Below are positions 1-12,111 of a stretch of 64,000 bases of DNA, piece by piece. Every line of letters begins with the position of its first letter. The stretch's first letter is position 1. Location: contig JAQFVV010000002.1 of assembly GCA_028023455.1 (NCBI GenBank), forward strand, positions 33,425,725 through 33,489,724, read 5' to 3'. The notes under the pieces were generated by a model. It ran no database searches. It saw only the letters and a program-made list of their open reading frames with translations, and was not told the DNA's origin. Source of the stretch: Epiperipatus broadwayi. Taxonomy: Eukaryota > Onychophora > Udeonychophora > Euonychophora > Peripatidae. The translations under genes and the position numbers were made by a program.

Positions 1-850
1 AATAAATCTATATTCATTACTGTACATAAATGAATGTAAAGCCAATAGAAGTCTTAATACAGAATAATGTGCATAAAGAAACAATAAGGTATTAAAATAT
101 AATAATGTTATAACAAATGATAAAATCCAACTTCACGATCAGACACAGTGATTGGATTCATGGATCATAAAGCATATTTGGAACTTATTTCTGTGGAAAA
201 CAAGATAGATAGCTATTTATTTTAAATCCAACAATTTAGCATTAAATAACAACAAAAGCATTTTAGCAATTCAGGAAAGCATTAAAAAAGATTATAACGC
301 ATGTGGCAAAATAGCATTTAGGATAAACCGTGAAAAATAGTTTTTTGAATATTTAATTTTTATTAAATAGAATTATAAGAATTTATGGATCAATAATTGG
401 GGTTTGAATTCCAGTGTAGAAGAGAGTAGCCCTTTCAGTCCATCCTTGTTTTCTATTCTAGCTCATAAGAGCTGAATACCCATTTATCAACCAATATTGG
501 ATGTATCTGTAAGAAAAATTATTAGTGTGATTTAACTCAGAAAATTTTTTCCAAGTTTTATCTGGCTCAGATTAATAATGGAAAAAAAAGATATATGTTA
601 TTTTTTTTCACAAATGAAAGTATTTAAAGTATAGAATATAAAAGAATGATTAACACGGCTTTCACTATCTATAAATAATTAATGAAAGATTAATATCTTG
701 GATAGAGATATAAATAATGACAATACAAAGATTTACAGGTTTTAGAGCTTTATAATCACTATGTTTATAAGGCATTTTTAAATAATCCAAATAAAGAATA
801 TTATGACAATCAAATAAAAGGGTAATTCCTCCTGTTCATTATATACAAGT
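1..850. other. Gene-free A+T-rich sequence
   Basis: No open reading frame, splice-bounded exon or recognisable repeat was found. The stretch is A+T-rich with short homopolymers and no balanced-composition island. Confidence 0.5.
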
Positions 851-858
851 TTAGAACT

Positions 859-1128
859 ACTTAAACAAGGCAAAACTCTCCACTCCGTGCCAACCAGAGT
901 AATTGATGGATGCCAGAAGGCTTGTGCATAAAATTCCTATCTAGTGCCTACTCATCCAATATCCCCAGACTAGTTTCTGGCTTGTGGACAAGTAGGCACT
1001 AGATAGGGATTTTATGCACAAGCCTTCTGGCATCCATTGATTACTCTGGTTGGCACTACTGTATGGAGAGTTTTGCCTTGTTTAATAACAATTATGTGCT
1101 AATATAAGAGATGGTGATCATGTGGTGC
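859..1128. repeat. Family A inverted-repeat element, short copy
   Basis: The left arm begins with TTAAACAAGGCAAAACTCTC and runs to about 987. The right arm, from about 988, is its reverse complement and ends in GTGATCATGTGGTGC. The 8-nt word TTAGAACT flanks the element at 851-858 and 1129-1136, and with two mismatches the duplication extends to 13 nt. The right end carries about 45 nt that the left end lacks, so the two ends are unequal. The centre holds a truncated, reverse-oriented hammerhead half (CTAGTTTCTGGCTTGTGG on the plus strand). Confidence 0.75.
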
Positions 1129-1136
1129 TTAGAACT

Positions 1137-2493
1137 CCTTGTTGCCAAAAAACTCTGAAATCATACAGTGAATTAACCAATGAATACAGAATATCACTAA
1201 GCCTGGACTGCCAAGAGATTTTGGAATAAACTCAATCTACCTAAATGAGTTGGGCATTTTATTATCTCCAAAATCATATTTGTAGATGTATTCAATCCTA
1301 TAATAAAAACGAATTTAGGATGTTCATCTCTTAGGGATCAAAAAAACATAGATCTCATGATTTGAATACTCATCAACTTTCATTACAGCCCAACATCATT
1401 TGCTACAGGTTTTTTTTTTAGTCATAAAATTATGTATGGCAATAAATAAATAAATAATTCCATTTATTATATTAAACTATTTGTGATGGAATATTATTTG
1501 TTACCGAAGAGCTTATATATTTAGTATAAAAGAAAATTTAAAGTTTATCATAATATTGTATATAAGTAATAAACAGGTAGTCATTTCTTAATTTGAATAC
1601 AAAATTAAATTAGGTTTTTTCAATGTCCATCTTTTTACTTAACAGGATTTGGGAATTTGAATTAACTTGCCCAGGTTTGGCAAAGTGATGATGTGCTTTC
1701 TATTTTGAAATGCAGTCTGAACCAAACAGAAATATTTGATTGATCTACAAAAGCTTTCTACTTAAAAGATGAACCAGTCCAAATTGGATAATTAGTGATA
1801 GATTAACTTACAAAGACCTTATTAATAAAATAAATAAGAGAAATTTGAATATACATGTGACGAATCTTGTAAAATTTTCAATAAATTATGTCTTTCCTGG
1901 ATGCCTTGTATTTTGGGGTAAATATCATCTAATGACAAAGCGAGGGATTAGAAAGTTTATGATTATGTTTTATAGATATCAAACATTTAACCAAAACATT
2001 TTAGGTATATTTCATTATCAGCAATGTTTCAAGACTTCTGAAGTAAAGAAGATCTGATCAGAGTCCTAACTGGGTTATCCGATGAAACGTTCTCTCACAA
2101 TCAGTATACACAGAATTCTCATCTCTTATGGCAATCTGCTATATTTAAGACATTTGTCTTGAGATTTAATATTTTCAAACAGTCCGCCCAATAAACAGTA
2201 ATTTTATCTTTCTTTGTAGCAACTCCACTTAAATTCTATGGTAATGAGAATAAAACTGTAATTATCAAAACATTTATTATTTGAAAATGCTCATAGATGC
2301 ATATTTCTTTCATCCAACCTTTATTAGACATGGATTTATTGACAATACCAGAAGGCTGGCTGGGTTAACTAGCTAAAAAAAAAATCCTATACTTGCCTAG
2401 GTAATCCTTAAAAGAGAAAATCGCTCCAAAAATAAAGCAAAATGTTAACTTAGAATTCTTTAATATCAAAAAATTTTGATAAACATTTGCCAA
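1137..2493. other. Gene-free A+T-rich sequence
   Basis: No exon-like or repeat-like structure was recognised. The 70-codon plus-strand frame at 1845-2057 has A+T-driven composition, no splice context and no recognisable motif, so it is treated as chance. Confidence 0.4.
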
Positions 2494-2600
2494 GCGTTGG
2501 TGGTTAGCATACTGCCTTTTAAGCAGCTGGCCTGGGTTCGCTTCCCGGTCAACGCATTTGACATATAAAAAAAATTCTGATAAACAATTCTTTAAAAACA
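2494..2600 (+). repeat. tRNA-Gly-like SINE head with A-rich tail
   Basis: Positions 2494-2555 fold as a tRNA with a GCGTTG/CAACGC acceptor stem and a B box reading GGTTCGCTTCC. It is 62 nt rather than about 73 because part of the D arm is missing. The anticodon loop reads CTTTTAA (TTT), but the acceptor and T arm match tRNA-Gly(TCC). The tRNA part is followed by TTTGACATATAAAAAA, and the same tail follows the copies at 57691-57763 and 19523-19612. This marks a tRNA-derived SINE rather than a functional tRNA gene. Confidence 0.7.
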
Positions 2601-2642
2601 AAAACAATATTTTCTAGACATTTTTAAAATGAATTACTACAA

Positions 2643-2896
2643 AGAGATTTAAGACTGAAATGGCGTTAGGCTGGACATATTGCTAGAAGATATGATAATA
2701 GATGGACAATTGAAATCTTAAATTGGATTCCAAGAGATTGTAAAAGACCCAGAAAGAAATCACATGCGAGATTGATGGATGAAATAACAAAGTGTGTGGG
2801 GGTGATGTGGAGAAGAGATGCTAAAGATCGGAGAAGATGGATTGAACTTGGAGAAACCTTCCATCCTGCAGTGGATTGATAATGGTTGATGATGAT
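2643..2896 (+). pseudogene. RTE-like retrotransposon, 3' end of the ORF
   Basis: Translation gives AGHIAR..., then WTIEILNWIPRDCKRPRK, then RRDAKDRRRWIELGE. This matches the conserved C-terminal tail after the reverse transcriptase of RTE-type elements (WIPRD.KRPR.RP motif). An in-frame TAG lies just before AGHIAR. A 4-nt insertion relative to the copy at 56640-56877 shifts the last residues. The copy ends in GGTTGATGATGAT, the ATG/GAT microsatellite tail typical of the clade. It is a 5'-truncated dead copy. Confidence 0.85.
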
Positions 2897-3594
2897 CTCA
2901 TATTAATTATATAAAATAGTGATTAAAAATTATAATAGACTAATTAGATGAATACAATATTTTTTATTTACACATAAATAGCATATCCAGGAAATTGCAA
3001 AGTCTTTTTCAATTACCAACAGATACCCCCCTCCCCCATACTCTCTAATTTTTGCTTCAATTTCAAAATCCACAAAGAAAAAAATTTTGGCTAACCACCT
3101 GTTTCTTGTTTAATGTTATGAACTGGCAATATCCATTTTTTTTAGGCTAGAAAGGTTTTACCGTCATTCCTATCATAAGCAGAGATTTTGTTACAGATTT
3201 GGATTATAAAGATTTAGAGAATCATTTTATTTATTTAGGTAACTGTGAAAGCTTTTTTTTTAAAAAAAAAGATATTTTTTAATTAGGTTCATATTAAGTG
3301 CAAGCAATTGACGTTTATATTTTCTACAATTTTTTAAATAGCTGATATGGTCCTACAAGTAATTTTGAATATTTTATAAACTTTCAATATCTATCTACAT
3401 TATTTTTCAGTTTGTGATTCATTTTACAAATGACTTGTTAATAAACAAATAACTCCAGTTTTTCATAGGAGATTACAAAAATGTTTAAAATTAACATTTC
3501 ATATTAAAGGATTGGTATTTGTATTTCACATATTATTTCTGTATTGTTGTGGTGGGGTTTATGTTAATGAGATTCAAATTGTGTGTGTGTGTGT

Positions 3595-6260
3595 ATCATC
3601 ATAATCATTTTCAACCAATGCAAGATTGACTCCAAGTTTATTCCAGTTTGTCAGATCTCTAGTCTTTCTTCTTCACATAATATCAACAAATTTCCTTATT
3701 TCACATGTGCCTAAAATGTAGCCTCTTTCTATGCCTTTTACATGTCCAGTTTAAGACATCAACTGGGTGTTTTATTATCTCATCTAGTAATATGTCCACC
3801 CAACTCCATTTCAGTTTTTTATTTTTTTTCAATAACGACAGTAACACCTGTTATCACCTCACCCACACATTTCACTTTCTATCTCTTTTTGTTACTCCTA
3901 ACATACACCTCTCTATAACTCACTCAGTGGTCTGAAATCCTTGAACTGAAGTGTCCAAATCTCATAACTGGAAAACAGAATTATTTGCAGACATATTTGC
4001 ATTTAATATTAAATTATTTCTACCAAAAAGAACTCCCAATTTAATTCTATGATTAATCTCATGCTATCTTTCCATCACTAAAGTATCTGTAGCTGTTAAC
4101 TTTTTCTAATTCAACATTATCAACCTTTACTTTCTTCCTTAGAGAAAATCCATTGAACAATAATTTAGTCATTTTAGCATGTCCTACAATAATATTTGCA
4201 ACCTTTCATGAAGCTCTGAAGCATTACTTGGAAATCAATCACATTATCTGTAAACTCTAGATGATTTTAATAATGTCTTACCCCTTTACCTTCCCATTTT
4301 AATTCACAAAGAAATTTCTGTAAAACTACTGTAAAAAAGTCTGGAGACATGGATCTATCCAGGCAGACATGCTTCTCAATATTAATCTTCTTAATATCAC
4401 TATGAAATCTAACCATTCCTGTTGGATGTTGATAATATCTCAGTTCTATATCTTGATGATCCAATGCTTTAATCACTACAGAAATTTTTATAGAATCAAA
4501 TGCCTTTTCATAATTTAAAAATCCAAAACACAATGGCATCTCATGTTGATTAGTTTTTACCATAACTTCTCTCAATATATGGATATGATCTTCTGCACTA
4601 AAGCTACTTTTAAATCCAGCTGGTTCTTTTGGTCAGTTAAATTTCAAAGTTCATTGTAGATAAGTTGTAATTATCTTGTAAAAATTTTGTATAGAACTGA
4701 TAAAAGGATTTGTAGGTCTATTATATCTAATATCCTCTTTATCACCTTCTTTAAATATCAACATTACTATTGCATTCTTCCAATCATGTGGTACATCCAG
4801 ACATAGGGGAACCACTTATTCCAAGATTTTTCTACTTTCTCACCTGCTTCATTTAAGATATCGATTATAATTCTATCATTTTCTAAAGCTTTTCCCTTTG
4901 TCTTAGATTTAATCACACATACCATCTTTATTATAAATGCTGGTCAATTCAGAAGTTGCAGTAATTGTAAAAGATGCTTTGTTTCATTGTTCTTTATTAC
5001 TATATAATTCTTTATAGAACTCTTCCACATGCTTCAGGACGTTATTTCTCTTTTTAATATTAGTTCCATCTTTCCTTCTTAATGCAGAAATGCTTCATAC
5101 CAGTATCAAGATGTTGTTATTCACTTATAGCTTTCCTTGATAGTTCATAATTATATTTTCTTGTATCATTATTAATTCTTTTTTGTATCATTGTATTAAA
5201 CTCTACATATTCAATTCTATTGAATGGATCACTTTTATATATTTTCATATTCCTTCTTTTTTTCATACATTGTTATATGTCTGAAGAAAATTTATTAGCA
5301 AATTGCTTCAATTTTACACCAGCTATCTTTGTTCCAATTCTTAATAATTTATTACTTATCTTCCTATTGATTTATTCAAATATGAACCATCTTCAAAATT
5401 TGTTAATATTTCCAAACAATTTGTAAGTTCAAATTTAAATTCCCTTGAACATTTTTGAAGGTTAAGAATATCAACTGTGAAAACTGTTTTACTTTATAAT
5501 TTTTGTCTCTCTAGTTTTACATTAACATGTAACTTACATCTCAATAATCGATGATCACTTCCTGTATTGAATTTATTAAGAACATTGCAATCATGAAATA
5601 TGTATTTTCTGTTAGTCAAAATATAATCCAATTCTGCTGTACCTTCATTAGGATACTCCTATAATCATTTCTATTTAGTATTTTTCTCAAAGAAGGAGCA
5701 TAATATACAATTTCTCTTTTTCAACGAATTGGACAAGTCTGTGTCCTCTCCCATTTCTATCAGCAGCACTTTCATCTTTCAATAGTTGACCAATTATAGT
5801 ATTAAAATCTTCCATGATAATTTTTAAAATGTTGTTTGGTCTGATCAAAAGCATTTTGTATATCTACATAAAAATCCTCTACTTTTTTATCGCAATGAGA
5901 ACTTGTTGGGGCATAAACCTGAATTATCTGCACTTTCTATTTTCTATTAAACTTGTCAATCTATCTAATACATCATCTATCTGCACAATGTTGTTTTTTC
6001 ATTTTTATTTATAATAAATCCCATTCCATTTAAATTTATAATATTTGTGTCTTTGTAGTGAAGAACTATTTTTTAAATCAACCGTATCTTCACCTTTTCT
6101 TCTAAGTTCACAAAGTCATTCAATGTCTCATTTAATATTAAACAGTTCTTCCAATTTAGGTTGTCATCAAATGGGATTCTTAGCATTCCCTACCTTCAGC
6201 CGCTAACCACAACTGTGAAAGGCCATAATTTAGTTGTCTGTCATGATTGTAAATATCTAT
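3595..6260 (-). pseudogene. RTE-like non-LTR retrotransposon, long decayed copy
   Basis: Read on the minus strand, the element runs from an endonuclease part near 6200-5540 to a 3' end at about 3595 with an ATGATGAT tail. The endonuclease part shows ...MEDFNTIIGQ..., ...AELDYILTNRKY... and SDHRLL at about 5542-5559, where the catalytic SDH is kept. Reverse transcriptase sequence follows, including YEKAFDSI and SMSPDFFTVVLQ inside 4267-4575. The position of the catalytic FADD box reads FTDN at about 4241-4256, after an in-frame stop, so the second aspartate is lost. Many stops and frameshifts make it inactive. At about 2.7 kb it is slightly shorter than intact RTE elements (about 3.2 kb). Confidence 0.88.
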
Positions 6261-6429
6261 TTAAAAAATAAATAGTTCATTTATACATACATTGTTCAAT
6301 TCCTTTAATATCTCAAAAAGAAACCAAAGTATCCCCTTTCAGTTAACGGCAAACTTTTTCTAAATATTTATTAAAACGATTTTAACAGAAAAAATATTGA
6401 CAAAATTGATAGTACCATCATCCATATTG

Positions 6430-6930
6430 TTTGTCTGAAAGTCTGTGATGATATTTTAACTGTAATTATATGTTGAACTATTTACATTTAATAGTAATTG
6501 TTAAATATCTTTAGAAAATTCAAACTTTATTTAACCTTTTCAAATACATTCAACTGGAAACAGCACATAGGTTAGTATGTAATACAATATTTCTCTCCTG
6601 TTCAGATATTGCTGGTTTTCCAATGACAGTATTAGCATGGGATCTTTAGATTCGTGAATATTGAATTTAAGATAATATTCTAACCAATTAGTCTTTGAAC
6701 AAAATAGCCTAATTGCTAGGAACATCGCATTAAATTCAATATTCACAAATCTAAAGGACTCTATTTGATTCCTATGCTAGTATTCTCACTGGACAGACCA
6801 GCAATATCTGAAGAGACTAATGCTACTATTAAGAGTTGGATGTATTTGAAAAGTTTAAAGAAAGTCTAATTTTTTCTAAAAACATTTACTATTATTAATG
6901 ATGAAAACAGTCCAACATATAATTACTACA
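6430..6930. repeat. tRNA-Leu-like SINE, inverted duplicate
   Basis: The left half (about 6430-6722) is a minus-strand SINE copy and the right half (about 6735-6925) a plus-strand copy. They face head to head with a short spacer. Shared blocks are TCTTTAGATTCGTGAATATT against AATATTCACAAATCTAAAGG near the centre, and ATGTTGAACTATT against AACAGTCCAACATATAA at the outer ends. The tRNA head is partly lost at the junction. The 68-codon frame at 6540-6746 is a by-product of this repeat. Confidence 0.75.
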
Positions 6931-8440
6931 ACATCCATATGATTTGCAAGGATAAATGTTCCATGACCAAATATTATAGAGGGAAAAAGCAAAACGGGGT
7001 TTATAAATAGAATTTACTCAATATGTTCACCATTGCTATAAAAATAAATTTCAACATTTTGGTTAATGATATCAGAAATAATGGGATTAAGAAAATGTGA
7101 CGGACACTATTTTAAACTCTTATTAAAATAGATTCCAGTTCCAATAAACAGATGGTGTATCATCAGTTCATCTCAAATGTCCCAGTTTTTTTTAAATCCT
7201 TGCGACCAATGTGCTAACACTAGTCGGAATATTATCTATTAAATTTTGAATTAGCTTCTCCGTGACTTAACTTTTTATCAGTAGAATTATAGAGATATTC
7301 TCATTCTATGGTACTAATAATTTTTATAAGGAAGTTATTAGTTTTCATTATTTTAAAAAAAATAAAAGGATAAATATGAATTATGTAACTTGGTTATATA
7401 TTAAATGTTAATTACTATGTTACGGCAACTTGTTTTACAAAGAATCGGAGTTTCTATATGAACTTGCTTTTAGTTATATAGTTAAAATCGAATTAAGTTT
7501 GTTAATTCAATTTTAACGCATATTTCTAGAAAATTCTTTGCCACTGCGGTACGTCCAACATATCCACTTTGTCAAAATCCACAGATTCAGCAATTCACAA
7601 ATTGGAAAAAAATGTCATAAATTTATGTCTATTGTAATTGTTTGAATAAGCAACCACCATTTTGCTGTCTGAACCACTTTCTCAGTCAAGTTATTGTGAA
7701 TACAGTGAAAACATTGCATTCATTATTTCTCTGAAATGAATTACGAAATTAAAAACTTGTTTAAAATAGTTCCAAAGTGGAAAATTTTGCATGTGTATGA
7801 TATGAGAGAAAGAATCTTGACAGCAAACAGTAAAATATTATTCAAAAAAACTGACATAGAGTCATTTACAACAAATAAAAGATAATTGTATAGATTTAAA
7901 AATTATCCCACGTGATTCAGTGTAATGAGTGAGTATTCTCAGACTGATTCGCACTCCAGCGTTCAAACTTCTTATGAACTTCTGAGTAATAAAACGACTC
8001 AATTATTTATTTAACTCAAAAATTAATATGAACTTGAAAACATCACAGAAGTATTGCATCTTTTGCATTTTATCAATTTTCATCACAATAAAAATAAAGT
8101 AGAATTTTTTTTTTGGAAAATAATTGATGCAACATATTAATATACTTCAATTATATATATACCTATGTGTTAATTTATCTTCTCTCTCTATCTCATACCT
8201 ATGTGTTAATTTATCTTCTCTCTATCTTTTTCATAAATGCATTATTTTGCTTTTTGTTTATGCAATCATTGGTTTTTTTTATATATTCAAATACCTAAAC
8301 TTTCTAAAATGAAATTTATTCCCACATCATCCAGCATTTATTAAGATTTGACAGTTGCTGTATATAATATACTTTGCTCTTAGAAAAAGGTGGAGAAATC
8401 AGGAAGAACCTCATAGATAAGTACATAAAATTTCTACTGA
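6931..8440. other. Gene-free stretch between repeats
   Basis: No gene was recognised. It holds a two-copy tandem duplication at 8159-8227 and, at 7962-7986, a 25-nt segment shared with 54594-54618. Confidence 0.4.
8159..8227 (+). repeat. Two-unit tandem repeat
   Basis: Two head-to-tail copies of a unit of about 34-36 nt, each starting ATACCTATGTGTTAATTTAT and continuing with a CT-rich end. The second unit differs by loss of a few CT nucleotides. It looks like a local slippage duplication. Confidence 0.85.
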
Positions 8441-8442
8441 CT

Positions 8443-9396
8443 GTTGCCTTTGGCAGGATGGCTCAGTTGGTTAGAGCATTATCTTAAAAATTCAATACTC
8501 AAGAATCTAAAGGTCCAGGTCGATTCCCATGCATGCTGACACTGGTCAGGTCAGCAACAACTGAAGAAGAGAGGAGAATAATACCTCCCAAAATGTTGTG
8601 CATATACTAACCTGGGTGCTATTAGTAACAGTTGAATATATTTAGAATATTTAAATAAAGTTACATTTTTCTAAAGACATTCAACACTCATATTAGATGA
8701 TGGAAATAGTTCAACATATGAATACAACTGTTGTGTTTGGTCTGGATTACAGACCCAACCAACAGTAAATAATGTAAAATAATACTGAAACAAGTATTAC
8801 AATTAATATATTTATTATGTACAAATATATATAATACAATATATACAAGGGAATAATTACAAATGCTGAGTATTGGAGTTTAACATAAACTCTGAGTTCT
8901 GCCTACTGCTTCCACACACCTGATGGCTTGCCTCACGGGTAGGGTGTGTAGCTCTTCCAGCTGTACAAGACAGCTTGCCTCGAGCCGAGAGTGATCTTAG
9001 CAGCGTCCGGTCTCTGTGGGACTTGCCTAGCTGCGTAGATCTAAATAGCGTAGTGCTATCAAAGGGAATACTTGCTGCTGTTTAGGTTAGCAGTTTCCCT
9101 GGGAGAACGCAAAGAGTCTGTTCAGGTTAGACACGCTCTTCCTTGATTCTCACAAAAGGCTGACCATTTATACCCAGATCCCTGACCTTATTGAAAACCT
9201 TCAGATTCAGCAAACATCATTGCTTATTGGCCTGTAATAATCATTGGCTATGTTGTTATCTATACATTAGCCTATTGGCCTGTGCAATGCTTAATCCGAT
9301 CAGATAAGGAGGCATCTGGAATAGTCTACTTCTGAGAGAAGGGAGGACTATAACAACAACTAAAACACCATCATCACAAACCTTCAGGAAACCACT
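8443..9396 (+). repeat. tRNA-Leu-like SINE split by a solo LTR
   Basis: The head reads GGCAGGATGGCTCAGTTGGT (A box) with a B box near GGTCGATTCC. The long spacing between the boxes and the GGCAGGATGGC start resemble a type II tRNA such as tRNA-Leu. The body continues through AATACCTCCCAAAATGTTG to a 3' part ending ACCATCATCACAAACCTTC. The 3' part is interrupted at 8729 and resumes at 9361. Related copies lie at 6430-6930, 17430-17868 and 21380-21985. Confidence 0.8.
8729..9355 (-). mobile_element. Solo LTR of an LTR retrotransposon
   Basis: The 627-nt block starts TGTTGTGTTTGG and ends GGACTATAACA, giving TGTT...AACA termini. It is flanked by exact 5-nt copies of ACAAC at 8724-8728 and 9356-9360, inside an otherwise continuous SINE. 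On the minus strand it has a TATA box (GGGTATAAATGG, near 9163-9175) followed downstream by AATAAA near 8815, the order expected of an LTR promoter and polyadenylation signal. There are no internal coding regions or second LTR, so it arose by LTR-LTR recombination. The superfamily was not determined. Confidence 0.88.
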
Positions 9397-9422
9397 TCAC
9401 ACTTATATGTGTATCATCAGAA

Positions 9423-10149
9423 TTAAAAATAAACTGCTCAATTATAGAAAGCAAAATAATAAAAATCATGTGATTTACTTGACTGAAAATCACAGGACAT
9501 TATCGATGTGAAATTTTCAATTTTTTTTTTTTATCTCATCTCAACTTCACCATATCACAATCATCCATCAGCACTAAAATTCAGAATGGCCTCATTCTGT
9601 GCTGGTGGATAGTTACAAGAGCTGAGAGAGAAACTGCGAAAAATTAAAAAGCAATGGATATTTCATACTCCCACAAGATATTAAAAGCAGATACAAACCA
9701 GTCTCTATCATGCAAGCATGAAGTGATGAAAAGTGTAAAGCTGTCAATATAGGCATGGAGATGTAGATGTCTGGCACCTTTAGATCACTCAATGGGTGAA
9801 CGTTGTTTGAAAAATGCAGGCATAATGGGAGACTGGTTCGAGTATTTTCACTGAAAGATGGTAGTGATATGACGAAGCGAAGACAATGAAAGGGGCACCG
9901 ATAACCAAAAAAAATTTGAAAAGAAAACAGAAATAACTCGGCACAACAATTCTAGAATGAAAGCATCCAATTTGAACAATGTAATGACTGATTAACTATT
10001 CTTGGAGATATGTGAACATATTAACCACTAAGGAAATAGTTATATGTAAAAATTAATTAATTAACAATAGTAACCCAGTATGAAATCACTTGTACTGTTT
10101 AAAATTATAATGATATAGAACACATACAAAAAAATAAATATTATATTTA
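9423..10149. other. Gene-free sequence
   Basis: No coding or repeat family was recognised apart from the hammerhead-like remnant at its left edge (9397-9422, see findings). Confidence 0.4.
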
Positions 10150-10455
10150 TGATTTAATATATATATATTATATTTCTGTAGTGTAATTTTCACTGTACTA
10201 CTCTCATGCAAAGTAAGGACTGGTTTTCATCCACTTTTAACACCTTGTGGGGGGGGGAGTGTAATCATTAACATATGATCAAAGATATATGATAACAAGA
10301 TACACATTTCATGCTGAACCAGCACTCATCAGTTGACCCAGATAGCCATTCATCACAATTTAGTTGGTTTGGGTCAAAATTACACAACAGAAATATTATT
10401 AAGTGGATAATCCTCTAGTCTAATGAATCATTAATAAAAAATATTAATATATATA
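10150..10455. repeat. Family C element with one arm shortened
   Basis: The left end has CTGTAGTGTAATTTTCACTG and ACTGGTTTTCATCCACTTTT, shared with 25735-25800 and 26093-26155. The right end (about 10372-10445) is the reverse complement of the family C terminus. A run of nine or more G lies near 10242. The body holds a minus-strand hammerhead motif at 10297-10337. Confidence 0.75.
10297..10337 (-). ncRNA. Hammerhead ribozyme motif (family C), intact core
   Basis: The minus strand reads GTCAA, CTGATGA, stem II GTGCTG-GTT-CAGCAT, GAAA, then TGTGTATC and TTG. The invariant core CTGATGA/GAAA is complete. Stem II has six pairs including one G-U. Stem III is AU/AU around a small loop, with cleavage expected after ATC. 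Stem I retains only CAA/TTG. It is a type I layout with minimal stem III. Activity is inferred from consensus only; weak stem I may limit cleavage. Confidence 0.72.
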
Positions 10456-11314
10456 TGATAGTTTTACAAAACCCAACATCATGAATAAAAACTCATTCTA
10501 TAGTGTTGATACAAGTAGCAATGAACAACCAAAACACTATATTTCAAAGTTTTGTAATAAGATAAACATTAATAATACCAACAACTAAAGGTAAAAGTAT
10601 ATACATTTAATAATGCCTGTATATGCTTGAATCGTAGAGAAAGGTAAAACAGTAACATGAAGGACGGTTGTTAACTGTGACTTGTCTCAACGATATAATA
10701 TTAAATAAAAGCTTCAAAAATGTGAAGAAAAAAAATAGGAATTTATCAGTCACCGTTTTACATAGTCAAGTGACGGTTGAATATATGGCAACGGTGGAGA
10801 AATTCTATCTGCCATCTGGAATCTCTAAGTTCCCTTATTGTTAATAGTTAAGCTGTCAAAAAAAAAAAAAAACCCATATAGTAAATAAATAGAATGGCAG
10901 AAAACTTTCCACAAAACTTAAATTTCTACAGGGTCCATTGTTAATATTGGAATTTAAAATCTTTCCGTTTTCTTAAATTAATTATATGAATTGCTGCTTA
11001 AAAGATCGTGTTATGTTTGAGCACTTCCTGTTGCCAGCACGATTTAGTATAAGTTTCATTTACATAATTTTTTTTAAAAATTATTACACTAAGAATCAAG
11101 CCAGGGATTTTTACTCTTGAAACCACTACTTCACAATTGCGCTAAACTTTAGAGGGCAATCTTTCTTCCAGACTGATGGCAATAATAGTTTAAAAAATAA
11201 ACAATTCTAAACAATTACAATGGTAAACAGGGAAAATAAAAAATATTTTATAAAACAAAACCGCTTTCATTTAATTTGATGAATAATGCATTAAAAATCA
11301 AAAATTATCTTCAC

Positions 11315-11479
11315 GCTGTAACAGTCAAAACACGTGTATCTCGTTAGCATATTGCAGAATTCGACCACCACACAGAACAGCAGCACCATCGAGTAGCGAA
11401 GCCACCGGTAATACTGAGTTCGAACATAGTTTATCGGTTCCACAATACAATCTACGGAATAACGCCTCTGATGCGACAT
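11315..11479 (-). CDS. Candidate first coding exon of an unknown membrane protein
   Basis: From the ATG at 11479 the frame encodes MSHQRRYSVDC, a basic segment with TQYYRWLRY, then a hydrophobic segment SMVLLFCVVVEFCNML that could be a first membrane helix, then TRYTCFDCYS. A donor-like AGC|GTGAAG follows the last codon at 11315 (55 codons). Codon composition is balanced and CpG-containing, unlike the A+T-rich chance frames around it. Without splicing, the frame continues only to a stop near 11291. The layout (basic stretch, then helix) would suit a transporter N-terminus, but no family is recognised. Confidence 0.4.
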
Positions 11480-12003
11480 AAGTAAACACTTCTTTAGGCA
11501 CGGTGGTCAGGGAGATGCACGAGATTCATGGGTTTTGTTTCCGAGTTGGCCAACAATCAAACGAATATTAATTAATATATATAATCGAGGAAATGTCTAT
11601 AATGGGCATCGAATAAATGAAAACTTAACTACAGACGTATATTTAGAATTATTTATTTACGTATTTAATAAAAGAAAACATTATTAATGTTATTAATCAT
11701 ATTTTAAATTCAAAGTCTCAACAGCTAATTGGTAATATTATATATATAAAAATACATTTATTTATAAGGAGCATTTATTTATATGAAGGCGTAATCTAGC
11801 TACCTAGGGTTCTCGAGTGAGTATTTCTAATGCGTGCTGTAAGGAATTTATACTTTGCACTGCAAGAGTCATCAGTAACGGCGGACATACATTTATTTAA
11901 TAAAATATTTATTTTACGACAAAGGGCAAACATTTATTTGAGAGTATATGACGAAGATAATGCCGAGGCGGAGTGATAGAGAGAATAATAAACTAAATAA
12001 AAG

Positions 12004-12111
12004 AACACGTGGTACGCTTTAGAAGGGCGATGTAAAATGGCAGCGCTGAAACTGCAATGCCGTGAATAAGTTATAAGGGTTTCGGGTTGGTCTCTGCCGC
12101 GACCCGAAGAG
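12004..12111 (+). other. Candidate untranslated first exon (plus strand)
   Basis: A CpG-rich segment ends in CCGAAGAG followed by GTAAGG, a strong 5' splice site. A strong acceptor, TTTCTTGTTTATTTCAG, ends at 13020, giving a plausible 909-nt intron. The only ATG frame in the segment (MAALKLQCRE, then a stop) is short, so the exon would be noncoding or carry an upstream ORF. The start is arbitrary. Confidence 0.3.
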
